Origin: Sulfurovum sp.
GTDB taxonomy: Bacteria > Campylobacterota > Campylobacteria > Campylobacterales > Sulfurovaceae
Direction: 5' to 3'
NCBI GenBank assembly: GCA_015490315.1
Contig: WFYB01000204.1
Span: forward strand, 1 to 14,957
Length of the DNA: 14,957 nucleotides
Positions 7,903 to 14,075 of the stretch are shown here, piece after piece. The notes beneath the pieces are model-generated. The model made no database searches. It saw only the letters and a list, made by a program, of their open reading frames with translations, and was not told where the DNA came from. Position numbers and translations under genes: made by a program. The stretch's first letter is position 1, and each line of letters begins with the position of its first letter.

Positions 7903-9171
7903 ATGCACGAACAAACCATAGCGATCCATGCAGGATATGAGAAGGATGCACAAGGTACGATGGCAGTACCCATCTATCAGAGTACGGCGTATGAGTTCCG
8001 AGATACCGAACATGCGGCAAACCTCTTTGCGCTCAAAGAGCTGGGCAATATCTATACGCGGTTGATGAATCCGACGACCGATGTCTTTGAAAAGCGCTTT
8101 GCGGCACTTGAGGGCGGTGTAGCTGCGATCGGAACGGCATCGGGTATGGCAGCGATCTTTTATGCCATCAGTAATGTCGCTGAAGCGGGAGACAATATCG
8201 TCGTAGCCAAGCAGGTCTATGGCGGTACGACGACGCTGACAGGGCATACTATCAAACGCTTTGGGATAGAGACGCGCTATTTTGATGTGCGTAAGCCATC
8301 CGAGATAGAGGCGCTGATCGATGACAAGACCAAGATCATCATCTTTGAGAGTATCACCAACCCCAGCATCGATGTCGCCGATATTGAAGCGATCGTCAAG
8401 ATCGCCGAAGCGCACGGTGTCCTCACCTGTGTGGATAATACTGTCGCAACACCGGTACTCTGCAAGCCTCTCTCACACGGGGTAGACCTGGCGGTGCATT
8501 CGACCAGTAAATATACTACCGGTCAGGGGCTTGCACTTGGCGGGATCATCGTAGAGCGTGAGAACTTGGTAGAGAAAATTAAGGGCAATGACCGCTACTA
8601 CCATTTCAACGAGCCCGATCCGAGCTATCACGGCTTGGTCTACAGCGATCTGCCATTGCCGCTTTTTACTCTGCGTGTGCGCTTGGCGCTGCTGCGTGAT
8701 CTTGGCGGTGCGCCGAGTCCTTTCAACTCATGGCTGCATATACAGGGACTTGAAACCCTGCCGCTGCGTATGAAGCAGCACTCTGATTCTGCACTGGCGA
8801 TTGCTGAGTTCCTTGAAGCACATCCAAAGGTAAAGAGGGTCAATTATCCAGGACTCAAGAGCTCACCACAGCACGCTCTTGTAGAGAAATATTTCAAAGA
8901 TGCAATGGCAAGCGGACTGCTTTCGTTTGAAGTAGAGAGCAAAGAGATGGCACAGAAGATCGCCGATGCGACCGAGATCTTCTCAGTGGTTGTCAATATC
9001 GGAGACAGCAAATCGATCATCACCCATCCCGCCAGCACGACGCACCAGCAGCTCTCAGCTCAGGAGCTCATCGATGCCGGTGTCCCCGGCGGGCTGATCA
9101 GACTTAGTGTCGGTCTGGAGGATACGCAGGATCTTATCGATGATCTGAAAAAAGCTTTGGATAATGCATAA
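7903..9171 (+). CDS. metY: O-acetylhomoserine sulfhydrylase (PLP-dependent)
   Basis: This is a 422-residue Cys/Met-metabolism PLP enzyme. It joins O-acetylhomoserine and sulfide to give homocysteine and acetate (direct sulfhydrylation). The PLP lysine is K203 in HSTSKYTTGQG. The phosphate-binding segment is TASGMAA (78-84), and the cofactor aspartate lies in CVDNTVAT. Length and the LPLRMKQHSDSA and GDSKSIITHPASTTH blocks favour the MetY group over cystathionine gamma-synthase, though the family is close. It has its own TATAAT and a good ribosome-binding site (AAGGA, 6 bases before ATG). metX, which supplies its substrate, starts 44 bases after the stop. Free sulfide as sulfur source suits a sulfur-metabolising organism. 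Confidence 0.93.
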   Translation: MHEQTIAIHAGYEKDAQGTMAVPIYQSTAYEFRDTEHAANLFALKELGNIYTRLMNPTTDVFEKRFAALEGGVAAIGTASGMAAIFYAISNVAEAGDNIVVAKQVYGGTTTLTGHTIKRFGIETRYFDVRKPSEIEALIDDKTKIIIFESITNPSIDVADIEAIVKIAEAHGVLTCVDNTVATPVLCKPLSHGVDLAVHSTSKYTTGQGLALGGIIVERENLVEKIKGNDRYYHFNEPDPSYHGLVYSDLPLPLFTLRVRLALLRDLGGAPSPFNSWLHIQGLETLPLRMKQHSDSALAIAEFLEAHPKVKRVNYPGLKSSPQHALVEKYFKDAMASGLLSFEVESKEMAQKIADATEIFSVVVNIGDSKSIITHPASTTHQQLSAQELIDAGVPGGLIRLSVGLEDTQDLIDDLKKALDNA

Positions 9172-9195
9172 ATAGATAGAATACAGCAATAATAA

Positions 9196-9207
9196 TTTGG
9201 ATATCAA
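9196..9207 (+). promoter_or_regulatory. Possible degenerate extended -10 before metX
   Basis: TTTGGATATCAA matches 10 of 12 bases of the TTTGGATATAAT element seen before ileS and obgE. It lies only 8 bases before the metX ATG, so a transcript from it would be nearly leaderless. No strong ribosome-binding site is visible here. metX could equally be read through from metY. Confidence 0.25.
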
Positions 9208-9215
9208 AGCAGTCT

Positions 9216-10310
9216 ATGAAAATCGAAACTAAAACCGCACATTTTAGCTCACCGTTGTATCTGGAGAGTGGGCGTATCATCGAGCCGTATGAGATCGCCT
9301 ATGAGACCTATGGTGAACTCAACGATGACAAGAGCAATGTCGTGCTGGTCTGTCATGCGCTCAGCGGTTCGCATCATGCTGCGGGTACCTACGAAGGAGA
9401 TCGCAAGCCGGGCTGGTGGGATGGGCTCATCGGTGACGGCAAAGCGATCGATACACGCAAATACTTTGTGATCTGTACCAATGTGATAGGCTCTTGTTTT
9501 GGCAGTACAGGACCTATGAGTGAGAGCTACCCCTCGCTGGAGCCTTACCGTCTGAAATTCCCTGTTGTGACCATCAAAGATATGATCAGAGCACAGATGC
9601 ATCTACTCTCTGATCTTGGTATTCACCATGTACGTGCTGTGGTAGGCGGTTCGATGGGTGGGATGCAGGCACTGCAGTTTGCGGTGGACTACCCCAATTT
9701 CGCCGATGATATCATTTCGCTGGCTGCTACCTATGCGACACGGCCATGGACGATTGCATTTAACAAAGTGGCAGTTGAGGCGATACGCCGAGACCCGAGA
9801 TTTAAAAACGGCAACTATGATCCAGACGATTTCAAAGAGCATGGACTCGACGGTCTGGCGATAGGGCGGATCGCGGGGCATATCTCCTACCTCTCTCCTG
9901 AGTCGATGGATGAGAAGTTCGGGCGCAACTATGTCAGTACCGATGGGCTCTTCGAGCTCTTCGGACGTTATGAGGTGGAGCGCTATATGGAGTACAATAC
10001 CAACAACTTTGCCCGTATATTTGATCCGCTCAGTTATCTCTATATCGTCAAGGCGATCAATACCTTCAACCTCTCAAGAGGGTATGACTCGCTGCATGAG
10101 GCGATCAGCCGTATCAAAGCCAATGTACATCTTATAAGCTTTTCATCTGATTATCTCTTTTTCCCTTCGGAGATGGAGCATATCGCTAAGATGCTGGAGC
10201 GTAACGGACAGCCCTATACCTATCTCGAGGTCGATAGCAATTATGGGCATGATGCATTTTTGGTTGAGATAGATAAATTTGATGACCACATCAGAAAGGT
10301 TTTGGGATGA
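9216..10310 (+). CDS. metX: Homoserine O-acetyltransferase
   Basis: This alpha/beta-hydrolase-fold enzyme of 364 residues activates homoserine with acetyl-CoA for methionine synthesis. The catalytic triad can be placed: S146 in GGSMGGMQ, D312 in SFSSDYLFFP and H345 in NYGHDAF. The 33-residue Asp-His spacing is the usual one. CHALSGSHHAAG (46-57) is the conserved oxyanion-hole region, and the GCFGSTGP-like block reads GSCFGSTGP (92-100). Some MetX-family members use succinyl-CoA. The adjacent metY, which favours the acetyl ester, supports acetyl here, but this is inference. The stop overlaps the xseB start by 4 bases (ATGA). No good Shine-Dalgarno precedes the ATG; a degenerate promoter-like TTTGGATATCAA ends 8 bases upstream. 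Confidence 0.95.
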   Translation: MKIETKTAHFSSPLYLESGRIIEPYEIAYETYGELNDDKSNVVLVCHALSGSHHAAGTYEGDRKPGWWDGLIGDGKAIDTRKYFVICTNVIGSCFGSTGPMSESYPSLEPYRLKFPVVTIKDMIRAQMHLLSDLGIHHVRAVVGGSMGGMQALQFAVDYPNFADDIISLAATYATRPWTIAFNKVAVEAIRRDPRFKNGNYDPDDFKEHGLDGLAIGRIAGHISYLSPESMDEKFGRNYVSTDGLFELFGRYEVERYMEYNTNNFARIFDPLSYLYIVKAINTFNLSRGYDSLHEAISRIKANVHLISFSSDYLFFPSEMEHIAKMLERNGQPYTYLEVDSNYGHDAFLVEIDKFDDHIRKVLG

Positions 10311-10510
10311 AAAACGAAACATTTGAAGAGAAACTGGCACATGTAAAAGCACTGCTTGAGAAGCTGATGGATCCTGAGATCACCCTCGAAGACTCAGTCA
10401 AGCTTTACGAAGAGGGACTGGGGAGCATCAAAGAGGCACAAAAGCTCATCGAAGAGGCAAAAGCGAAGATCACTGTGATCGAGCAGGCCAATCAGATCGT
10501 AGAGGAGTAG
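10307..10510 (+). CDS. xseB: Exodeoxyribonuclease VII small subunit
   Basis: The 67-residue helical protein matches the XseB family in length and pattern: TFEEKLAHVKALLEKL, then TLEDSVKLYEEG, then a charged helix with EEAKAKI. Several XseB chains bind one XseA to make Exo VII, which degrades single-stranded DNA in both directions into short oligonucleotides. The start overlaps the metX stop (ATGA), and the next gene follows 3 bases after its stop. Its AGGAG end also serves as the ribosome-binding site for that gene. The large subunit xseA is not in the window. Confidence 0.92.
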   Translation: MKNETFEEKLAHVKALLEKLMDPEITLEDSVKLYEEGLGSIKEAQKLIEEAKAKITVIEQANQIVEE

Positions 10511-10513
10511 GGT

Positions 10514-11326
10514 ATGTCCAAGCAACTGGTTGTGAGCGCCCTGCAGCTGCCGACACTGGGGATGAATGCGACCAGACTGGAGTTCTATCTCTCCAAAGCC
10601 AAAGAGCGTGGAGCGGATGTGATGCTGCTGGGTGAGTATGTACTCAACCACTTTTTCAAAGAGTTTGCGACGATGGCACCCAATATGGTCAGATCACAGA
10701 CTCAGAAGCATCTGGAGCTTCTCAAACAGCTGGCTATCAAGTACGACATCGTTTTTGTCGCACCGATCATTGTCACCAAAAAAGACGGCTACCACAAGAC
10801 GATCGTCAAGATCTCTCCCAAGAACACCCGCTACTATGAACAGCAGATACTGCTGCCCTATGCACATTGGGATGAGAAGCGTTTTTTTGCCAATCCTGTA
10901 CGCCCGCTCAAAGATTCGATGACTTTCAACCTCAAAGGGTTCAAGATCATGGTGATGGCAGGTTTTGAACTCCATTTTGACCCGTTTTGGGAAGCGGTGA
11001 CCCGCAAAAAGGTCGATCTGGTACTTCTGCCGACCGCCTCAACATTTGGATCGCATAACAGATGGCGTGAGATCATCAAGACAAAAGCCTTCTTGCATGG
11101 CTGTTTTATCCTCCGTGCCAATCGGCTGGGTGAGTACAGTGACGATGAGGTTAAGTGGAAATTCTACGGCGATACGATGCTGGTCTCTCCCGAAGGGGAA
11201 GTAGAGATGATGCTCGAGGACAAGGAGTCGATGCTGGTGGAGGTGATCGACAAAGCAGAGGTGACAGAGCACCGCAGGGCATGGGGCTTTGAGAGAGAAC
11301 TGAAACAGAGAGAGGAATTGGCATGA
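10514..11326 (+). CDS. Nitrilase-superfamily protein lacking the catalytic Cys and Lys
   Basis: The 270-residue protein follows the carbon-nitrogen hydrolase fold. The catalytic Glu is kept (E41 in LLGEYV). At the Lys position, YEQQILLPY reads Gln (about 110-111) where active enzymes have YRK-x-HL. At the nucleophile elbow, VMAGFELHFDP replaces the usual ICYDLRFP, so the Cys position is G150. With two of three triad residues changed, hydrolysis of amides or nitriles is unlikely, and the protein is probably a binding or structural pseudo-enzyme. The alignment was done by eye. Length and flanking motifs (WDEKRFF, LPTAS) are normal, and the frame is intact, so this is not decay. It is 3 bases after xseB and overlaps the next gene by 4 bases, suggesting joint function with the ThiF-like protein. 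Confidence 0.85.
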   Translation: MSKQLVVSALQLPTLGMNATRLEFYLSKAKERGADVMLLGEYVLNHFFKEFATMAPNMVRSQTQKHLELLKQLAIKYDIVFVAPIIVTKKDGYHKTIVKISPKNTRYYEQQILLPYAHWDEKRFFANPVRPLKDSMTFNLKGFKIMVMAGFELHFDPFWEAVTRKKVDLVLLPTASTFGSHNRWREIIKTKAFLHGCFILRANRLGEYSDDEVKWKFYGDTMLVSPEGEVEMMLEDKESMLVEVIDKAEVTEHRRAWGFERELKQREELA

Positions 11327-12000
11327 CACCACAAGAGTATTTCAACAGACAGATCCAGCTGTGGGGTGAGGCGACCCAGAAGTCGCTTGAGAGCAAGAAG
11401 ATCGCGATCATCGGATCGGGCGGACTGGGGTGCACACTGGCGATGGCACTGGGAACTTCGGGGATCGGAGAGATCCATATGGTTGATTTTGATACTGTCA
11501 GTGCACACAATATCCACCGTCAGATCGCCTTTACACTCGATGATGAAGGGAAGAACAAAGCCAAAGCGGTTGCTGTGCTTCTGGAGAAGAAAAATCCGTT
11601 TGTCAAAGCGGTAGCGTTCGATATGGCATTTGAGGATTTCAAGGAGATGGGCAACAGCTATGATCTTATACTGGATGCAACAGACAATCTGCCCGTGCGC
11701 AGTGAGATAGACAAGTATGCCAAAGCGAGCGCAACACCGTGGATCTACGCGTCTGTAGAGGAGTACAATGGACAGGTCTGCTTCTTTGAGGATGCCAACT
11801 TTCAGGTCTTTAACATCTCCGACCACAAGCCCGGCGGGATCACCGCACCGATTGTGATGCATATCGGATCACTGCAGGCAAATCTCGCACTGCGCTATCT
11901 GGCGGGACTACCTGTACGTAAAGATATGCTCTACTATCTCTATTTCAACGACGAAGGTGAGCTTGTTACCCAGAAATTCGGAATGCCGAAAGCCGAATAG
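11323..12000 (+). CDS. ThiF/MoeB/HesA-family adenylating enzyme, short form without zinc cysteines
   Basis: The 225-residue E1-like protein has the ATP loop GSGGLG (31-36), VDFDTV with D55/D57, N63 and R66 in NIHRQ, and DATDN at 118-122. All of these are typical of enzymes that adenylate the C-terminal Gly of ubiquitin-like sulfur carriers (ThiS, MoaD). It is shorter than MoeB (about 249) because the segment after GQVCFFE goes straight to GGITAPIVMHIGSLQA. The two CxxC zinc pairs and the active-site Cys segment are absent; only C37 and C153 exist. It should therefore bind and perhaps adenylate a partner without the usual thiol chemistry. No ThiS or MoaD gene is nearby. It overlaps the inactive nitrilase gene by 4 bases (ATGA). 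Assignment to thiF or moeB is not justified. Confidence 0.88.
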   Translation: MTPQEYFNRQIQLWGEATQKSLESKKIAIIGSGGLGCTLAMALGTSGIGEIHMVDFDTVSAHNIHRQIAFTLDDEGKNKAKAVAVLLEKKNPFVKAVAFDMAFEDFKEMGNSYDLILDATDNLPVRSEIDKYAKASATPWIYASVEEYNGQVCFFEDANFQVFNISDHKPGGITAPIVMHIGSLQANLALRYLAGLPVRKDMLYYLYFNDEGELVTQKFGMPKAE

Positions 12001-12003
12001 TGT

Positions 12004-12009
12004 TACAAT
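12004..12009 (+). promoter_or_regulatory. Possible -10 element for the lipoprotein gene
   Basis: TACAAT begins 4 bases after the ThiF-like gene stop and 27 bases before the lipoprotein ATG. AAGGAG at 12020-12025 is a strong ribosome-binding site 5 bases before the start. One mismatch to TATAAT and no -35 leave it tentative. Confidence 0.35.
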
Positions 12010-12030
12010 AGCAAAAATCAAGGAGTCACT

Positions 12031-12384
12031 ATGAAACTCAAATGGTTAATACTGGCAGGTACGATGCTGTGGCTGTCCGGCTGTACACAAGAGACACAGA
12101 ACAGTCTGAGCCGCTCGTTGCAAAACTGGACGGGTACCAACGGTGTACTTGACGTTTATGCAGGCGACAAACTCGTACACAGGATGATCAAGATCGACAA
12201 GATCTCGACAGCCAAAGGTACAACAGACGGCAAACCAAGACCCTATCGCTACGGATACGGCTATCACGATCTCAACTTCAACTACAAGGTTGACCCGGGT
12301 GAGAAGAAAGAGTATTTCGAGTTTTCAGACTATTCGACCAGCTATTTCTTCTATGAAAAAAATTCAAAATATCCAACAAAATAA
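12031..12384 (+). CDS. Small lipoprotein of unknown function
   Basis: The 117-residue protein begins with a lipoprotein signal: KLK, a hydrophobic core, then the lipobox LSGC with lipidated C18, followed by Thr-Gln (no +2 Asp), so outer-membrane sorting is likely. The mature part starts with a short polar linker. It then has a compact beta-rich domain with DVYAGDKLVHR, IDKISTAKGT, a tyrosine- and glycine-rich block (RPYRYGYGYHDLNFNY), and a phenylalanine/tyrosine-rich end (YFEFSDYSTSYFFYE). No other Cys occurs. I do not recognise the family. It has its own strong ribosome-binding site (AAGGAG) and a possible -10, so it may be transcribed apart from the upstream metX run, and ridA follows 23 bases later. 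Confidence 0.85.
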   Translation: MKLKWLILAGTMLWLSGCTQETQNSLSRSLQNWTGTNGVLDVYAGDKLVHRMIKIDKISTAKGTTDGKPRPYRYGYGYHDLNFNYKVDPGEKKEYFEFSDYSTSYFFYEKNSKYPTK

Positions 12385-12407
12385 CGTTAAAAAGGAGAAA
12401 CAACACG

Positions 12408-12797
12408 ATGAAATTTATTGCGACCAAAGAGGCACCTGAAGCGATCGGCCCATATTCACAGGCGATTGAGGCAAATGGATTTATCTATACATCGGGGCAG
12501 ATCGCACTGATGCCTGACGGAACGATGGAGACCAGAGATGTGGAGCATCAGACCCATCAGGTGATGAAAAACCTCTTTTATGTACTTGAAGCAGCGGGTG
12601 CACATTTCAATGACGTGATCAAAACGACGATCTATCTGACAGATATGAACGACTTTGATGTGGTCAACAAAGTCTATGCACACTACTTCGGACTTCATAA
12701 ACCTGCACGCAGTACGGTCGCGGTAAAGACACTGCCTAAAAATGCTTTGGTTGAGATAGAGTGTATCGCATTGGCGGGGGCGGATTATACTTTTTGA
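12408..12797 (+). CDS. ridA: RidA family reactive enamine/imine deaminase
   Basis: The 129-residue YjgF/YER057c/UK114 protein speeds hydrolysis of 2-aminoacrylate and related enamines or imines released by PLP enzymes, protecting other PLP enzymes. Family hallmarks are IGPYSQAI (13-20), TSGQIAL (28-34), and the diagnostic block KPARSTVAV with R101, which corresponds to E. coli R105 and anchors substrate carboxylates. E116 corresponds to E. coli E120. This marks it as a true RidA subgroup member. It is expected to be a cytoplasmic trimer. AAAGGAG at 12391-12397 precedes the ATG by 10 bases. Proximity to metY, a PLP enzyme acting on activated homoserine, makes a metabolic link plausible though unproven. 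Confidence 0.93.
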   Translation: MKFIATKEAPEAIGPYSQAIEANGFIYTSGQIALMPDGTMETRDVEHQTHQVMKNLFYVLEAAGAHFNDVIKTTIYLTDMNDFDVVNKVYAHYFGLHKPARSTVAVKTLPKNALVEIECIALAGADYTF

Positions 12798-12845
12798 TCC
12801 CTCTATAGGGGAGAAATCCGCACTTTAAAACTAAATTAAAATAGT

Positions 12846-12857
12846 TTTGGGTATAAT
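12846..12857 (+). promoter_or_regulatory. Extended -10 promoter for rplU
   Basis: TTTGGGTATAAT, with TATAAT at 12852-12857, differs by one base from the ileS and obgE promoter elements. It lies 40 bases before the rplU ATG. The upstream 30 bases are very A/T-rich, as is typical for strong Campylobacterota promoters lacking a -35. Confidence 0.65.
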
Positions 12858-12897
12858 CACGAACTTTTTAAAAATCACAGATAGTAAAGGGTTTGCA

Positions 12898-13203
12898 ATG
12901 TACGCAATCATTAAAGCAAGTGGCCAACAATTCAAAGTGCAAGAGGGTGATATCATCTGTTTTGACAACATGGGTCTTGAGCCAAAATCAGCAGTAGAGT
13001 TCAAAGAAGTTCTGGCTGTGGACAACGGTGAATTAACAGTAGGTACTCCTTTTGTAGAGGGTGCAGTTGTTAAAGGTGAGGTGATCAATGAAGGCAGAGA
13101 CAAGAAAGTGATCATCTACAAGAAGAGAAGAAGAAAAGATTCCAAGCTCAAAAGAGGTTTCAGAAGAGACTTCACAAGAGTAAGAATTACAAAAATTGCA
13201 TAA
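12898..13203 (+). CDS. rplU: 50S ribosomal protein L21
   Basis: L21 binds 23S rRNA in the large subunit. The 101-residue product begins MYAIIKASGQQFKVQEGD and ends with a highly basic tail (YKKRRRKDSKLKRGF, then RRDFTRVRIT), matching the usual length of 101-103. An in-frame upstream ATG at 12847 would lie inside the promoter (TATAAT 12852-12857) and add 17 residues foreign to the family, so the ATG at 12898 is chosen. AAAGGG lies about 6 bases before it. The next gene encodes L27, the normal partner. Two hairpins lie between them. Confidence 0.97.
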   Translation: MYAIIKASGQQFKVQEGDIICFDNMGLEPKSAVEFKEVLAVDNGELTVGTPFVEGAVVKGEVINEGRDKKVIIYKKRRRKDSKLKRGFRRDFTRVRITKIA

Positions 13204-13209
13204 GTGTTT

Positions 13210-13235
13210 CTCGCCAAAGGCGTAGCTTTAGTGAG
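13210..13235 (+). other. First hairpin in the rplU-rpmA gap
   Basis: Bases 13210-13219 pair with 13226-13235 around a GCGTAG loop, with nine pairs (one G-U) and one C/A mismatch. An alternative inner form is CGCC-AAA-GGCG at 13212-13222. It starts 6 bases after the rplU stop and sits just before the terminator-like hairpin, so the two could be alternative or sequential folds. Confidence 0.45.
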
Positions 13236-13243
13236 ATGAATTA

Positions 13244-13266
13244 AAAGATTGGCTTTGCCAATTTTT
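13244..13266 (+). terminator. Terminator-like hairpin between rplU and rpmA
   Basis: Bases 13244-13253 pair with 13257-13266 over 10 pairs (one G-U), with core ATTGGC-TTT-GCCAAT. The 3' arm ends in five T, the left arm begins with A residues, and the form is that of a short intrinsic terminator usable in both directions. It probably causes partial termination, reducing rpmA mRNA relative to rplU, unless rpmA has another promoter. Confidence 0.5.
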
Positions 13267-13296
13267 AAGAAGAAAATAAATAGATAGGAGCAAGAT

Positions 13297-13551
13297 ATGG
13301 CACACAAGAAAGGTCAAGGATCCACTCAGAACAACCGTGACTCAGCTGGACGCCGCTTAGGTGTAAAAAAATATGGCGGTGAAAAAGTCATCCCAGGAAA
13401 CATCATCATCAGACAAAGAGGAACAAAAGTACACCCGGGTACAGGTGTAGGTATGGGTAAAGACCATACAATCTTCGCACTTGTTGAAGGTGTCGTTAAA
13501 TTTGAAAATAAAAGCAGAAGCCAAAAGAAAGTTTCTGTAGTACCTGCATAA
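13297..13551 (+). CDS. rpmA: 50S ribosomal protein L27
   Basis: L27 sits near the peptidyl-transferase centre, with its N-terminus reaching toward the P-site tRNA. The 84-residue product has MAHKKGQGST, then NRDSAGRRLGVKKYGGE, IIRQRGTKVHPG and GKDHTIFAL, all classical. The N-terminus starts directly with AHKK, so there is no Firmicutes-type cleaved extension. TAGGAG (13285-13290) lies 6 bases before the ATG. A terminator-like hairpin separates it from rplU. In many genomes obgE follows directly; here a reverse-strand lipoprotein gene lies between. Confidence 0.98.
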   Translation: MAHKKGQGSTQNNRDSAGRRLGVKKYGGEKVIPGNIIIRQRGTKVHPGTGVGMGKDHTIFALVEGVVKFENKSRSQKKVSVVPA

Positions 13552-13568
13552 CAGAATCTATCTGTATC

Positions 13569-13590
13569 GATCCGGAATCTCTTCTGGATC
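13569..13590. terminator. Hairpin between convergent rpmA and lipoprotein gene
   Basis: GATCCGGAA (13569-13577) pairs with TTCTGGATC (13582-13590) around TCTC: nine pairs with one G-U on the + strand RNA. No T-run follows directly on either strand, so it is not a standard intrinsic terminator. Its position 17 bases after rpmA and before the end of the convergent gene suggests a shared 3' end or stability element. Confidence 0.4.
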
Positions 13591-13625
13591 AAAATCACAC
13601 AAACCTACACTTTTTGCCAAAACAA

Positions 13626-13934
13626 TTATAATATTAGATTGTCATCCTCGTCAATCTTCAATAATCCTCGGCATCTGTTTCGTCCGAGAAACCATCCCTT
13701 ATAGTAGTCATTGCTGTTGTTAAAGAGCCAGTGGGATTTATGGTAATCACCTCGTGCTGTTTCGCAGCCGTCACGGATCCCTTTTTTGTAATGCCGTGTG
13801 AGATGGGCACCGAAATAGATGTCGCGATAATAGTAGCCGCCCTGGCTTTCTGGTACGCTCTTCGGTGCACAGCCGCTTAGAAAAAGCAGTGATGTCAAAA
13901 CAGATATAGAATAGACTTTTTTAAGATCTTGCAT
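13626..13934 (-). CDS. Small lipoprotein of unknown function, reverse strand
   Basis: The 102-residue protein has a basic start (LKK), a hydrophobic core, and the lipobox LSGC with lipidated C22, followed by Ala-Pro, suggesting outer-membrane delivery. The mature part is rich in Tyr, Gly and charged residues: YYYRDIYFGAHL, HYKKGIRDGC, KSHWLFNNS and YKGWFLGRNRC. C57 and C88 could form a periplasmic disulfide. I recognise no family or function. It is the only clearly supported reverse-strand gene, converges on rpmA and diverges from obgE. The ribosome-binding site on the reverse strand is weak (purine-rich AAGGGAAGAG upstream). A TATAAT reads leftward at 13971-13966. Confidence 0.85.
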   Translation of the reverse strand: MQDLKKVYSISVLTSLLFLSGCAPKSVPESQGGYYYRDIYFGAHLTRHYKKGIRDGCETARGDYHKSHWLFNNSNDYYKGWFLGRNRCRGLLKIDEDDNLIL

Positions 13935-13965
13935 GGTGTGCTTCTCTTCCCTTAGTATATGCGAA

Positions 13966-13971
13966 ATTATA
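13966..13971 (-). promoter_or_regulatory. -10 promoter for the reverse-strand lipoprotein gene
   Basis: The reverse strand reads TATAAT here, 31 bases before the lipoprotein ATG at 13934. The obgE -10 on the other strand begins 22 bases away (13994). The two promoters therefore share upstream DNA, and simultaneous RNA polymerase binding is probably impossible. Confidence 0.5.
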
Positions 13972-13987
13972 ACAAGTTATTTTCGAA

Positions 13988-13999
13988 TTTGGATATAAT
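13988..13999 (+). promoter_or_regulatory. Extended -10 promoter for obgE
   Basis: TTTGGATATAAT is identical to the ileS promoter element. TATAAT at 13994-13999 puts the transcription start near 14006 and gives obgE a leader of about 70 bases, unusually long for this window. Confidence 0.6.
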
Positions 14000-14013
14000 T
14001 CCATAATTCATTT

Positions 14014-14055
14014 ATCATCTCTGGTTCCGTGATGGAATCTTGGGATGATCTTTTT
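14014..14055 (+). terminator. Terminator/attenuator hairpin in the obgE leader
   Basis: ATCATCTC (14014-14021) pairs with GGGATGAT (14042-14049), and GGTTCC (14023-14028) with GGAATC (14034-14039), around a GTGAT loop. A small 1x2 internal loop separates the two stems. The result is about 14 pairs with two G-U, then C and five T (14051-14055). This is the form of an intrinsic terminator, placed between the obgE promoter and its start codon. It could attenuate obgE or block stray transcription. Confidence 0.5.
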
Positions 14056-14075
14056 GAGATATAAAGGTAAAAAAT

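Noticed and set aside
10514..11326. Annotating the nitrilase-fold gene as an active amidase or carbamoylputrescine amidase
   Set aside because: The nucleophile Cys and the catalytic Lys are both replaced by eye alignment.
12799..12812. Terminator after ridA (ccctctatagggg)
   Set aside because: The stem is only about four pairs and has no T-run after it.
12847..12897. L21 starting at ATG 12847
   Set aside because: This start lies within the promoter element and adds residues absent from L21; ATG 12898 gives the standard N-terminus.
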